A DNA stretch of 64,000 nucleotides from Sordaria brevicollis. Its lineage: Eukaryota > Ascomycota > Sordariomycetes > Sordariales > Sordariaceae. The notes beneath the pieces were generated by a model. It ran no database searches. It saw only the letters and a list, made by a program, of their open reading frames with translations, and was not told the origin of the DNA. The stretch spans positions 1,674,001-1,738,000 of the forward strand of contig JAUTDP010000013.1 in assembly GCA_033439795.1 (NCBI GenBank). Reading direction: 5' to 3'. Each line of letters starts with the position of its first letter. The stretch's first letter is position 1. The translations under genes were made by a program, and so were the position numbers. Shown piece after piece: positions 1-12,542 of the stretch.

Positions 1-1518
1 TCAGTACCGTAATCTTTCCACCAAGGGGGGCAATAAGCTTGTGACCAGCCCTGAGAGCCGAACCCATGCAGTTTCCATTGTTCTGGTTGTTCGCAAACAT
101 CTCAGGCAGCTTGTTGAGGAAACTCTCGATGTTCTGGCGGCACTCGGTGAGGGGAACCAGCAACTCCCCGGGAACAGGAAGGAACGGCTCATCCAGATCG
201 CTGACCACAAGCATGCTCGTCTCGCCATTTTCCTCCGTATCTCTCGGAACCGAGAAGTAATGCAAGCTCGAATCCACGGCGATAAATCCAAGGCGGGTGC
301 GGCGATCGGCATTCGGTATCCTGTCGAGGCTGTCCAGAATCGTCCTTGCGCTGGTTGCCAAGAGGCCGGTAGAGACAGCCGCGTAGCTAACGTCGAACAA
401 GAAAAGGTAGACCAAGGGCTGAGGAGGCCTAACCATGTATTCCTGGGGCGCAACGAATTCAACAACCGCATGGTTGAGCTCGTGTCGTTGCCATCTATCC
501 ACACTCTTCTGGGCTGCCGCATCCCAATCAAAGGCCTGAGGAACATCGTTGGTCAGATTGCACATATTGCAACGCCATCTGTGACCGTGGTCGAGGAAGG
601 TCACAAATGGGTTGATGTAGGATCGACACCTTCGGCAACGCGAGATAACTTGGTCTTGCACCACCGGGACCGGATCGTCCAAATCATGGAGAGCAGCATA
701 TGGCTGAATAACAAGCGCGAAGGGCAGCTTGCTCTTCTTGAGCAACGAGTGGGTGGTGGGCACGGCGTTCAACGTAGATCGCACATACTTGGGCGCGCAG
801 TTGGCATCTGGGGAGGGGGTAACGCTAGACTGGAAGCACGGAGTAAGCAATGTGTACAGAAGCCAACCTGGGGGGCCAAAGAGCTTACATTAGGGGGCAG
901 AACAATAGGGGGAGGCGGTAGCTCGAGTTCGGCAACATTAAAGGGCTGGTTCAGTAGATCGGTGGGATAAAGCTGGTTCGCGGGACCCCTCGCCGCCTGA
1001 GCAGGGAGTTGTTGCGGCTGCTGTGGCTGTCCTCCGAAGCCCATAGACTGAATTCCAGCCGTGATGCCGGCAACACCACCGGGGGCAGCGCCAACGGCGG
1101 CCGGAGCAGCACCCTGGGAGTAGTAGGGATCAGGGGCCTGGTAGCCACCGACTCCGGGCACGGCAGGCTGGGGCGCGCCATACGGTGCTGCCGGAGCGCC
1201 ATACGCGGGTTGCTGAGCATCTTGCGCCGGATAACCACCGAATCCCGGGGCTGCTGGTTGAGGGATTCCGTATTGCGCTGCAGCTGGCTGGCCACCTACT
1301 ACGGCATTGCCTCCTGTGGCAACCTCGAATGCCTGGGCGGCGTATGCTCTCTTCTTCTTTTTGCCATGTTCGGCGCCGTGCTGGGCGGCAGCTGGCGGCG
1401 GAGGAGAGGCCGGGCTACCATATGCTTGTTGGGCGGGATCGACCGGGTATTGGGGTTGCTCGCCGTACTGCTGAGGGGGATACTGGCCGTAGCCATCGTT
1501 GGGAGGAGGAGCAGCCAT
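1..1518 (-). CDS. sec24: COPII coat subunit Sec24 (N-terminal part)
   Basis: Sec24 is the cargo-binding subunit of the Sec23/Sec24 inner COPII coat that buds vesicles from the endoplasmic reticulum. The ATG is at 1518; exon 1 is 1518..889, a 59-bp intron (GTAAGC...CAG) covers 888..830, and exon 2 starts at 829 and runs out of the window at base 1, so roughly the first 486 residues are visible. Residues 1-190 are a Pro/Gln/Gly/Tyr-rich low-complexity tail typical of Sec24. The zinc-finger follows with C275-x2-C278-x18-C297-x2-C300, then the start of the trunk/vWA region ([17 protein letters not shown]). Splicing joins PPN to [11 protein letters not shown] in frame, which supports the intron. 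The C-terminal trunk, helical and gelsolin parts are missing only because the window ends. It shares a 1.7-kb divergent upstream region with the next gene. Confidence 0.97.
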
Positions 1519-3235
1519 GGTGTTTAGTGTTGCCCGCTGCTTGGATTTCCGACGGCGCGGGAGAGATTAGTGGCCGGGAACCTCTTGGTGGTTGATATCG
1601 ATGACGCTTGTGGCACGCAAGAGGAACGACGAAAGGAGTCAGGAAACAGATTGGATCGTGGGTGATGCGAAAGCGCCGGGCGGTGGAGAGAGATTCTTGG
1701 TGATGGGGACGGGAGCTTTTGAGGCGCGCTTGGAAGTTGACAGCTCTCGATTTCAGTTACGACAACAGCATCGGGTGCTGGGCGGCGAGGGGCTACGCCT
1801 GCCTTCTACCTATCAGACCTATCAATCAGGAGCACAGGAGCTAAGGTACGAAGCCAGACTGGCCTTAGCTGCCTCGCTTCGGGCGGAGTACCAACGGGAG
1901 TGTCCACACATGGCTGGGGCCAGGCAACTGGGGTAATGGCCCGTACCTCTCAAGTATCACCGCACCTTCGAGTTTTGGACCGAAGGTGTTGGACCATGCG
2001 TTGGATGTGATAAAGCCTTAGAGCTCCAGAAACACGACCCCACCAGTTGGGCAAGGACCATGAAAGTTACCGTACTGGTAAGGATACCGTAACTTACTGC
2101 CATCTCTCCATATTAGCACGTGATGCAGAGTTTTCGAATTACTTGTAGTCTATTGTTAACCGACCGGGACCTAATCAAACCCTCATTCTTATACGAATCC
2201 TTCCTCTACGCGGCTGTGAAACTGGGACCCAAGAACGGGTAAATCGGCTCGAAAATGGATACATCTCGCGATAACACAGAGCCGCCAAGTTAGCAATGGC
2301 TGCTCTAGCGAATCTAGACAGCAACCCGAGGTGCCAACTGCGCCTTCAAGTGGAAGCACACGCGGCAGGTAAGGGGGCACCTGGGGGCGTCCGCTGATTG
2401 ACAAGCAGGACAAGGTGCGGCGCCACAGGCACGCTGTTTTGAGGGAACCAAGACTCCAACAAATTGGCACGTCATCAGATCTCGCTGGTGATCCATGACT
2501 CCAAGCAGCATGCCGAGCATTTTCATGTGGATGGAAGAACGGGTAAGACGGGAAACTCGAATATCGCAATCCGGTGAATCTCGGCAATCTCAGGCACAGT
2601 GGTGAGTGGGCGTTGGGGGAGAAAGCACCTTCCTGAGCTTCGATTATATTTATACACGGTTATACCCGCCATTGCATTCCGCATATCGCATGCTGTTTGC
2701 ACTGAGTGGGTTGTCTTTCATTCCGCTTCCAAACCAGATCGAGCGGTGCAGTTAGTGTTTCCATATAATACAGGATTTCCTAACCTGACCCTCTTTTTGT
2801 GGTCCTCACGACTTCCTCACTTTCGTCCACCTAGACATCTATCTTGTGTGCCACGGGCTATACGCCTTTACACCGAGTATCACGCGGGTTGCTTTTGAGT
2901 CGGCCTATTTCGAAACATACATCTTACTCACAGCCTACCTACTATCGGCCTTGTGACACTCAACTCGGATCATCAATATATCGAAATATCCTCGATTCGA
3001 CCCTTTTGAGCGAAGCATCAGAACCTTGATAACCGGCCGCCACTTATAAAATCGGACAATTCCCCCAGTGGGCAACTGCACTCACTACCAACCAACCATC
3101 CAACCAACCAACATCACCTTTGTTCGACAGAAAACACCCAAGACCGAGCACAGATAAAAACAACCAAATACTTGGGACAATCCACTCAGTCGATCTCGTC
3201 GTGACTTTCAGCTCAATCATCAACCTCATTCGAAA
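1519..3235. other. Divergent intergenic region, no gene seen
   Basis: This 1.7-kb gap lies between the divergent sec24 and small membrane-protein genes. Short open frames exist on both strands, but none has convincing protein-like composition or splice structure. I found no tRNA or 5S rRNA by eye. The part next to each ATG presumably carries the two promoters and leaders. Confidence 0.5.
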
Positions 3236-3669
3236 ATGGCACCTTCATCAGCCTTCAGGTATGACATCATATTTGGCTTCCCGTTGCGTTTCATCGCGTG
3301 GTCCCGCTCTCAAACGGCAAAGCCAAACATCAAAGTATTTCCCCAAAAACCACAAAGCTAACAAATAACTCCAGCGCCATCTTCCCTCTCGTCCTCACAT
3401 TGGTCATCGTAGCTGGCATCGCCTTTGTGGTCTACCAAGTCTACCTGTCAGCCCTCCAGATCGGCAACCACACGGCCCAGCGCTTGGAGCGCAAGAACCT
3501 CAACTTCTCCAAAGACGGTGGCCTGCGCGTAGGGGTCAAGGACGTCGGCGACGAAACCTACCTGGACCGGACCCAGAGCTGGTTTGTCAAGGCGTGGGAG
3601 CTGGGCGAGGAGGAAGTGAACGCCAACAAGAAGAGAAAGAAGACGGGCACGTTTCGAAAGGCGGCCTAG
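3236..3669 (+). CDS. Small single-pass membrane protein, function unknown
   Basis: The ATG at 3236 opens a 23-nt first exon (3236..3258). A 116-bp intron (GTATGA...CAG, 3259..3374) follows, and exon 2 is 3375..3669, giving 105 residues. Residues about 9-33 form one strongly hydrophobic segment (FPLVLTLVIVAGIAFVVYQVY). After it comes a charged tail with a short conserved-looking block (KDGGLRVGVKDVGDETY) and a very basic end (KKRKKTGTFRKAA). The topology suggests a tail-out or signal-anchored protein of an internal membrane. I do not recognise the family; it has the look of the small conserved membrane proteins found across filamentous ascomycetes, but no function can be assigned. It is convergent with the DUF1917 gene downstream. 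Confidence 0.75.
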
Positions 3670-4187
3670 AATGTCGCTGAGGGTTGGGTTACTGGGATGT
3701 TTGCCAGGGTGGATGTGAAGAGCGAAAAGGCAGGAAACAAGAAAGAGACGTAACGAATGGGCGGGAAAGGGGCGCGAACAACTGAATGAGGCAATGCTTG
3801 ACTGGGCTGGACGACTGGAAGTCTATGAGTGGTCTGGGGGACACCTGGGTGTTTGGGCATTCTATTCCCCGGGGGTCTTGAATCAAGTACATCAGACATA
3901 ACTTGAATTGGTGCTGGTGCGCAAGCACGAATGATGATGGCTACTGCTGGACCGTGATCTTGATACGGCGTCAGCATGGAAACCGCTTTGCTTCCTGAAG
4001 AGCTGCCATACTATACGAGTAGCTTTACCCTCGTCATGTTGTGTTCAACAAAAGATCCGCCATTCACTATCCCTAGATGTGGCAGGCATCCAGAGCTCGG
4101 CCGCTTGACGCTATTTCCTACATCAGAAAAAAAGCCTTTTCTTTCAGCCTGTTATCTCACAACCGTTGTTCCCTGAAACACCGCACA
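3670..4187. other. Convergent 3' region
   Basis: About 0.5 kb separates two converging genes and should hold both 3' UTRs and terminators. No coding signal is seen. Confidence 0.5.
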
Positions 4188-5629
4188 TCATTGTTCAGGT
4201 GCATTCTGTTCTAGTTCCAAGGCCTCCAGAAGCTCCCAACACTCTGTCGACGAGTACTGCGAACACACAATTTAGTTAGTATGTCGGTTACGTCAAGCCA
4301 CAGCAATTTTACCACATGTAGTCGGAATGGGCATGTAACACTGTTACATGGACATCGTATACTAACCAACGAAGTCTTCAAACCCCATCTGTTATGGGAA
4401 TACAAGTTCAAATGTGATATGGCTTCTGTGTAATGGGTCAAGTCAGCATCTACAGCCCAAGTACGCAAACTGTTAATTGGGTGATAGATATCATGTGGAT
4501 TGAACGAACCAGACTTGTAGAAATACTCCCTCCATGATTCCAGGACCCCAAGCTGTTTAAGCTTCAACAGCACTCTCGCAGCGTCGGCTTTGTCACGGAA
4601 GTTTCTGGTGTAGACCTTGATCAGGTCGCCGTGAGAATTCGGCCTGAATTTTGAAATGCCGCCGCGCCTCAAGCACGCTTCCGACCCCAGCTCGTTATTG
4701 ATGGTGGCTTCCACAACCTTCCTCCACGTATCCTCGAGCCTATCGTGCGGGATTTCGAGGATCCACTTGCCCGTCCGCAGCTCGCACGCGTCGGCCAGAC
4801 GAGTGAGGTTTCTCATGACCTCGGCCCGCTCCGTGGCGATGGTGCCCAGATCGCGCTTCCCTTCGGCCTCGTCGCCCTGGCCGTAAAAATCCATAAAATC
4901 CGAAAACATGCGGAGCCGCTCCTCACCGGCCTTGTTGAACGTCTTGCGCGCCATCCTCCAGCGCGGCCGCTCGTACGGGTTGGCGACCCGGATGAAGCAT
5001 TCGCGGATGTTCTTTGTGCGTTTGAGAAAGGAGTCGACGGTCTCGCGCGTCTGCCAGCAAACCATGCTGCCACCATAAGGGTTGTACATGATCCGTCCCT
5101 CAGAGTTCCTGGCCAGTGGCCGAGGGGGCTCAGTCTCGGCTCGAGCGATAGGGTACCATTTTTCCCACCACTCCTCTATGTCGTACGTCTCCGGCTCATC
5201 TGGTTTTGGTGTTTCCTCTTGGTTCTCCGCCGTCTTTCGTTCCAGGTTAGTCTGTTGTTTACTGACTGATTTGGAGGTTTTGGCTGGCGTTTTGGCTGTG
5301 ATGATGATGTTAGCGGACTCGAGAACTTTCGAGATTTTGACTGAGAGGAAGATGTGAAAATATCGACCTTCTGGTGGTATCGCTGCGTATTCTCCCCACG
5401 TTAACTTGTCAAAATCATCATAAGTGACTCTCAGCTTTTTCACATTCGCATGAGTGGCCGGTGACCTGCATGGCCCAGGTTTGTTCCGAGGGTTGTAATT
5501 CTGGGCGCCTTTTCTAGGATGCTCTCGTGCTGTGGGAGCAGGACTTGATACACCCGTACTTGTAGAGACACACCGAGCTGCAAAAGCCTGGCTCGAACTT
5601 AGACTTCGGCGCGCTAAAGGACGGATCAT
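4188..5629 (-). CDS. DUF1917/UPF0696 (C11orf68/BLES03-like) protein
   Basis: The first in-frame ATG is at 5629. Exon 1 is 5629..4367, an intron (GTTAGT...CAG, 4366..4257) follows, and the last exon 4256..4188 ends in TGA, giving about 443 residues. Reading through the intron instead gives an unlikely Arg/Ser/Trp tail, whereas the spliced end (WELLEALELEQNAPEQ) looks natural. The central and C-terminal part resembles the DUF1917/UPF0696 family, whose members have an eIF4E-like fold: GKWILEIPHDRLEDTWRKVV, then LIKVYTRNFRD, then a closing HNRWGLKTSLY. The first 30 residues are rich in Arg, Ser and Ala without acids, like a mitochondrial presequence. A Lys/Thr/Glu-rich linker sits at about 90-140, so an additional unrecognised intron there is possible. 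The biochemical role of the family is not established. Confidence 0.72.
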
Positions 5630-6077
5630 CTGGATTGTCAAGTTTGTATATGACTTTCTAGTATGACGGCTTTACCAAGAGGAAACTCGTTGTTGACGGG
5701 AAGCAGACAAAAAAACTGAAAGGTTGAAACTGTGGGGGTTGCTGCTGTAGCGTGAGAGTGGGTTTTTGGACTATTCTCAAACGGCCCCCTCAAAAAAAGT
5801 CAACAAAACGACAACAAAACACCACAAGGAAAAGACGAACAGTTGCAACAACAAACGCACACCAAACACTTAAATCACGACTAGCTAAACGAGCTTCTTT
5901 CCAGGGCGGCGATAAACGCAATAAAGTCTTTTTTTTTTTTTTTTTTTCAAATTCTTTTTTGTCCGCCGCGGCTTCTTCCAATTTCTCCTACGCATACCAA
6001 ATTGTGCATGCTCTCTGTGGTCCTTCTTTTCGACCTCAATCAACCTCAAGCTTCACTGAAAAAGAAAAGAGCCAACA
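5630..6077. promoter_or_regulatory. Bidirectional promoter region of DUF1917 gene and DPH7
   Basis: This 448-bp divergent gap must contain both promoters. It includes A-rich tracts around 5790-5880 and a run of 19 T at 5929-5947, a nucleosome-excluding type of sequence common in fungal promoters. The leader before the DPH7 ATG at 6078 is A-rich. Confidence 0.5.
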
Positions 6078-7478
6078 ATGAGCGGCGAAAGTGAGAGTTG
6101 GCCGGAGCCGGTCTCCTCTGTTCATTCGATGCAGCTGGATCTTCCACCAAGTTGCATTGAATTTTGCCCATCGGCGCCGTCATACTTTGTTATTGGGACG
6201 TACAATTTGGATGGATACGAAGGGCCCGCTGCTGCTTCACAATCTGCCGAAGCAAAGGAGGCCGAGGAAAAGGATGAGCACGACGATGATGACCTCGAGG
6301 CTACGACAACAGGAGCAAAGAAAGGGCCGCAAAATCGTGACGGAAGCATTCTCACATTTCAGCTTGTGGATGACAAGTTGTAAGTGCAGCCAGCTACTCT
6401 CGATCAAGCTAAGGATACACAATGGAGACTGACAGGCTGTATCAGAGTCCACGTTCAAACGCTGATGCAGCCATCGGCAATCCTCGATCTTCATTTCAAC
6501 CCAGCACCAGGCAAGCAAGACATTTGCGCCGCTGTCTCCAGCACGGCCACTCTGGCTCTGTTCCGGTTAACTCCCGGAGAAACTGAACCGCTGAAACATC
6601 TCAAGACCATGGGCATGGCGAGTATGTGCAAAACGAACGAGGACGGGCTAGAGGACAAGGACGAGATCATCTTCACCCACTTCGCCTGGCATCCTACCAA
6701 GCCGGACATGGTTGCCGTAACCACCACTGTCGGCTCTGTACACCTGATCTACCTTGGAGATGACGTTGGTGGTGGTGGTGGCAGTGACTGGGTGATGCAC
6801 CCTGAGCCGATCCTTACTCACACCCTCGAAGCCTGGTTTGTATCCATTTCCCCGTCTCCGAGCCCTCCTGGACAGGCCGAAGAGGACGACTCGTTCCTGC
6901 TGATGTCGGGAGGCGACGACTCGGCGCTACGCTATACACTATGCAAGCGCACTCGCGCCGATGCCGACGAGGCGGAGGAAAGCCCCTATGCTATCGAGGT
7001 GCTCCGTCCTCCGGTCAGTGTTCGAGGCCACGAGGCCGGAGTGACGGCGATACTGCCGCTAGGGCTGAAGGACGGCGAATCCGAGCTCGTGGTCACGGGA
7101 AGCTACGACGATCACATCCGGCTTTTTTCTATCCCGGCCTACGGGTTTGGGCGGGCTGTCGAACTGGCCTCGAGCAATCTCGGAGGAGGCGTATGGAGGC
7201 TGAAGGTTGTCAAGGAGGAGAGGGGCCTCTTTGAGGAGGGACAGGGCTGGCGTCTGACGATGCTGGTATCGTGCATGCATGCGGGCGCGCGGGTGGTCGA
7301 GCTTCTTAAGCGCGGTGCTGGGGAGTACGAGTTCCGAGTGATTGGAAGGTTTGAGGAGCACAAGAGCATGAACTATGGCAGTGACTGTCAGTTGAGCGCC
7401 GAGGGAACGCTGTCGGTGGTGTCGACGAGTTTCTATGACAAGCTACTGTGTCTTTGGAAGTTTGAGATTGGATGCTAA
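6078..7478 (+). CDS. dph7: Diphthine methyl ester hydrolase DPH7/RRT2 (WD40)
   Basis: DPH7 (yeast Rrt2, human WDR85) removes the methyl ester from the diphthine intermediate on translation elongation factor 2, the step that lets diphthamide synthesis finish in the cytosol. Exon 1 is 6078..6379; the intron 6380..6445 (GTAAGT...CAG) restores the frame to give DDKL-VHVQTLMQP; exon 2 is 6446..7478. The product has 444 residues, close to the family length. WD-like blades are visible, including GSYDDHIRLFS, and the family hallmark near the end, HKSMNYGSD followed by STSFYDKLLCLW. A Glu/Asp/Ala-rich insertion at about residues 50-80 (EEKDEHDDDDLE) and a Gly run interrupt blades. It diverges from the DUF1917 gene and is tandem with the exportin gene. 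Confidence 0.9.
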
Positions 7479-8850
7479 AGAGAGGCGTAGGCAAAGTGTG
7501 GTGCTCTTAAAAGCAAGACTTGACACAACAAAAGAATGAAAAGTCGGTGTTTTGTTCAAGTGTTGGCCGTGACGCAACTATTCCCAAGCGAACGGTTCAC
7601 TTCAGTGGGGTGCATGTCGGCACATGCATCGCGTCGGTGTATCCCCGGGGTGTACGTACTGTATACAGTGCGGTAGGTACTTATACCCTGCGATAAGGAG
7701 CTATAAGCTGACCGCCTTCTCTTTTATCTCACTGTGCAAAGCCAGGTGGAAGGTGCCCCTCCCCGTTTGGAGTGCTGCTGTGGAGTTTTGGATCGATGGG
7801 GGAAGTTCGATGGATCGCTTTAACTCCAGCCCGAAGTGCGCCTGTCCGCCTAATTTCCAAAGGCAAAGGTACATTGGATCTCATATTTAGCGTGGCGGGG
7901 ACAGGCACCCCCACCAGATTCACCCTTGGGCAGATGCCTGTAAGTCACGGTGAGTCGAAACGCTCCTTGGTGGGTAGGTACCGCGCCTGCCCCTGGGCTG
8001 CCTCGGGATGCTCGTGCTGTTAGAGCGCCACCCTTGGGTTTGGGACGACGCACTAGAATACAGGGGGTTTATAGCGACCTCTGGGCCTGTACCGGCGCCC
8101 CTCCCGTCAAGCTTCAGTGGGCAGCCTTAACAGCAAGTCGCAGGGGACTTTTAGGTGCACTCCGTCATTTCCCCCGGACTGGTGGAATTTCATGTCATGC
8201 ATCCATGCAGGTGTTGCTCCAAAACATCCAGACTCTCAACTCCAATTTCCCGTCATAACTGCCTCTTTGGAGGTAACTTTTCTCCTCTTGCATTGCACAT
8301 CACCGGGGAGACCAGCATATTCCTCGACGCGCCTTTCCATTGCTTTACGTTCCACCTCCAACAAACCATTCCAGCCTCGATTGTGGGCTGACTTGCTTTA
8401 TTCGCTTACATTTCTATTGCAATAGACTAGACTTGGTCGTCGTCCACGGTTGCGGTGTAGGTCAGACCACCAGGCTCCCCAGCCTCCAATACCTCTGCTC
8501 CCTCCGGCGTGATCGTTTGTATACGATCGCGTTCGTTCCTGTCATATCTCAGACAGTCTCCCTGCCCTCGAGGTAAACACCAAACATACCTAACACGGTC
8601 GATCAACACGGTGTGATTATTCGAATCTCAGTCTAATCGAGCGTGGTCCGTTACAGCCATCCCATGTTCACGATCGTCTCTTTCTGAGCACCTGTCCGTC
8701 ATACCCGCTCGACTCGATATCAATCCTCGCCGCGATCCATATCCTTGCAAGCAGGATCGATCCTCCCACTCTCTGCGCCTTTTGGAGAACGCAATCACTT
8801 CCTCCGTCGATTATACCTGTAGCCAATACACCTACGTATCCCCTTGCACC
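7479..8850. other. Intergenic region upstream of MSN5-like gene
   Basis: About 1.37 kb holds the DPH7 3' UTR and the promoter of the exportin gene. Short palindromic GTAC-rich stretches occur near 7645-7685. Open frames on either strand look random, and no RNA gene is recognised. Confidence 0.45.
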
Positions 8851-11800
8851 ATGGATACCAACGGGGCCGCCAGCGCCGGTGCGGACCCCGTAATCGCGAG
8901 GATTCACGAAGCACTCAACATCGTTCACAGCCCCTACTCTCCCAACCAGGCGCGACAGGAAGCCCAGGCATTTTTGGAAGAAGTCAAGACCCGTGGTGAT
9001 GCGCCCTCGCATGGTTTCAACCTTGCGTCCGGCGCTTCACAGGAACCCGTCGTTCGCCACTATGGCCTATCTCTTCTCGAATATGCGGTCAAGCACAAGT
9101 GGTCCGAGTACGACACCAACCAGCGCGAGTTCCTCCGCGGCTGGATCTTGCAATTGGCACAGGGCGTTGCGAAGTCAGACCCGCCGTTTCTCAGAACAAA
9201 GATGGCCCAGCTCTGGGTCGAGATAGCTAAGCGCTGCTGGGGTGCCGAGTGGATGGATATGGACGAGTTGCTGAACCGCCTATGGCAGGTACCAAACTCG
9301 CCTGTGCACAAGGAGTTTGTGCTCCTGATCCTCGAAATCTTGTCCGAGGAAATCTTTAATGGAGAAGACGCCATTGTTGCGCATAGAGAGGGCGCTTTGA
9401 GCAAGGGATGCGTCGAGATCTTCACGCCCTCTACCGTGCTCACCGAGGCTTTCCCAACCCGCCAACACGATCCCCAAGTGCGATTCGGTGACGACGGTTG
9501 GATCAGTAGAGTAACAGAGCTCGTCCGAGACTGTCTGAGCGAGAACCTCGACAGTAATGAGGAGGTCCGGACCTGTGTTGTCAAAGCCTTGGCTGTTCTC
9601 AACTCCGTGATGCCATGGGCAATACCAAAGGCCATCCATGCCACCGGTTGCCGCCCCGTCATATGCAATGGCCTTGCCAACTCAAACGTGACCGTGCAAA
9701 GGGTAATTTTGCTTTCTCCCTCTGTCCAGACTCTTTCTTGCCTGTCCGATTGCAAGGAATATCTTGAATTTCAGTCGTTAACTCTTCATCTCTTCAACAG
9801 GCTGCCTTGGAGGCATTACATTCTCTTTATTCTCGCTCGTCCTTCACCAGCGAAGAATTTGTCGACCTGGTTGTTCCCATGTATAGCCCCGAGCTGGTCG
9901 ATCTTTGCAGACGTCTTTTTGAGTGGTCGACGGTGGACGCCGAGGACATTGACGATGACAAGTACCAGTTTGCCAAGAAATTCTCCGAGGCAAGTTGCTT
10001 CCTCTACACTGCTGGGAAAACCCGCGCCTGCTGTCTCCCCAAGTGTATTACTGACAGTCACAGATGATCTCGTGTGTCGGAAATTATCTTGACCGGAAAT
10101 ACGCCTCCATACCGCCCCAGGTTGACATCCAGGACTTCCTGAAGCTTCTGATATTGGTGGTGCAGAGCCAGAGCCTCGTGGTTTCCATTCCTGTCCTCGT
10201 GACTTGGACGCGCCTTCTTAACCACCGCTCGCTGGGTCCCGCTATTGGCAAAACTGACATGGTTCTGCCACTGCTGGACGTTACCAGCGCTCGTCTGTTG
10301 CGCTATGAGAACCTCCCCGAAGATACGGAAGATCCCACGTTTGTTCTTCTCATGGAGGATACCGATACTATCCCGGAGAGACATGCTTTCCTCGGTAACT
10401 ATAGGCGGTACAGTTGCTCTATTATCGAGAGCATCATTCAGCTGCGGCTCACGGATGCTTTCCAGTACATCTTGAGCCAGGCGGAAAATGCTTTGCAAAC
10501 TCTCTATGAGGGCCAACCCCCCCTTAACCGTAAGTCCCCCATGCCATGAAAAGCAAATAACTCTCGGCTAACGCTGAACCTAGCGGCCACCTATTCCAAA
10601 AACTCCATGCCCGTCTTGAGGGTAGACGCCCATGCCACGGTTATCGAAGCTGCTCTCAAAGGCTATGTTAAGTGGAGGGGAAAACAGGGAGAACTTTCCG
10701 GCGGGGTAAGCCTCGCTTGTTATGCCGTTCAGCTCATTGTCGCAAACTAACAACCCTTTCAGGAGCAGGAGATTTCGGGCATTGAGACGCACTTGGAGCA
10801 GTGGTGCAGTAGGCTGCTGGAGATGAACGTTGAGGTATGCTGCCAGATACGTCAGTTTTGGTTGCCTGGTCTTGTTACAACAGCTGACGAGTTCATAGGA
10901 TCCCATCATCCGCAAACGCATCCTGCAATTGCTTGTCGCCTTTTCCACAACGGCTCTTGACACCAAGGCCGGCTTTATGCTGAGGGTGCTCGAGCACATT
11001 CTCATGACATGGCCTGCTTTACAGCCTGAGCACAAGACCTTCAATGATGCCATTAGAGACCTCCAAACTGAAAGTATGGTCGAATTGCAGAGGCTCGCCT
11101 CCAAGATGCCTGATCATTTACTGGTAAGTGGAGTTAGCCTGCCACACGTTATGTTGACCGGGTCCTTACTGACTTGACCGTTTCTTTGTGTACCAGGATG
11201 TATACGACCAACTTGAGAGCAAGGTCAATGAGCTGATCGCCTCGGGGACACTCGATGAAAAGCGTCAAATTGCGTACCGCAGCTTCCTCTTCATAATCAT
11301 GTAAGACACCCAAGCCTTTGTGGACTTCGGATCGTGGCTTGTCACTTTGAGCTGTGAAATATTGTATGAGCTGTGCTGACTTACAAACATTTAGCCACCG
11401 GGCAACTCGTATCGACCAAGAAACACGGATCAGGCGTCTTGCTGAGTTCGTTGAGCCTGTCAAGAACCAGTGGAAGGAAACCCCGCTGCAACAGGCCCTC
11501 AGCTCATTCGAGGGATTCTGTCAGCTCATCGGTCTTGACAAGGCACAGAACTACATTGCGCAACGTCGTGTTCACCAAGTCGGCGATTGGGGCTCTGTGA
11601 ACCTTGATGCTGAGGGGTTGGCACTCCAAGCTGAACTTGAACAGAGACAAACGGTATGTTACCTTACGAATAACCGCGCCCAAGTTGTTTACAAATGTTG
11701 ACATACTTGCAGTTCCTGCCTTTGCGTTCAACCAAATCTTTCTTGACTTATTCGGTCGAGAAACTCGAGAAGAACTCCCCTGCTTACCAAGCGTCTTGCG

Positions 11801-12497
11801 CCCTGTGGCAGGACGGATTTCCGCTCATATTGCCAGAGTTGCTCAAGTTTTTGAGCTTCGCACATGCTTGCCATGATCCAAAGAACTGGTCTTTGCTTCC
11901 AGAAGAGATGCGTCCCGTTGTCACCCGTCTCCTGACTGACCGTTTCTGGCAAGCCGGTATCTCCGAAGGCAGCAAAGACGACTTCTATGCACGCGTCCTG
12001 GACAAGAAGAACACGCTCGAAGGACTTGCCTCCACCATTCGTGGTACTGTGCGCTTCGTCCGCGAGGCGTGCTATGCCGTCATTTACTGCATGAGCCGAC
12101 TTGATGTCCAATTTTATGGGTTCTCGGAACTGCCTGGGCCTTTGGCAAACGCCTTGTTTTCCGATTCTTTCAGCCTCTCCTCTCATCAGCTGATTAACCT
12201 GTTGAATTTGGTTAGGTATCTCGTCGATCACTGTCCTGTAGAGCTGAGGGATCACTTCCTACCTCCAATTCTGGCTGCGTGCTTCCAGCAGATGGATGCC
12301 AAAATCAGCAATGAATGGGAGAAGCTTGGACAGAAGCAAACTGTGCAGGTGGCAGACAATGATGAGTTAACGGAAGAAATGAAGGCAGAAAGCATCCTCA
12401 GGCAGCTGACCTATACCGCAGCCATTATGGTGGCAGAATTCCTAGACCCGGCTAGAACCGGTAAGTTATTGCTTCATCATCTTTCGCACATTCTTGA

Positions 12498-12542
<45 letters not shown>

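Noticed and set aside
41..970. 309-codon plus-strand open frame
   Set aside because: It is antisense to sec24 exon 2, whose minus-strand product is unmistakable.
2189..2587. 132-codon minus-strand open frame
   Set aside because: Cys/Pro/Ser-rich random composition and no recognisable motif.
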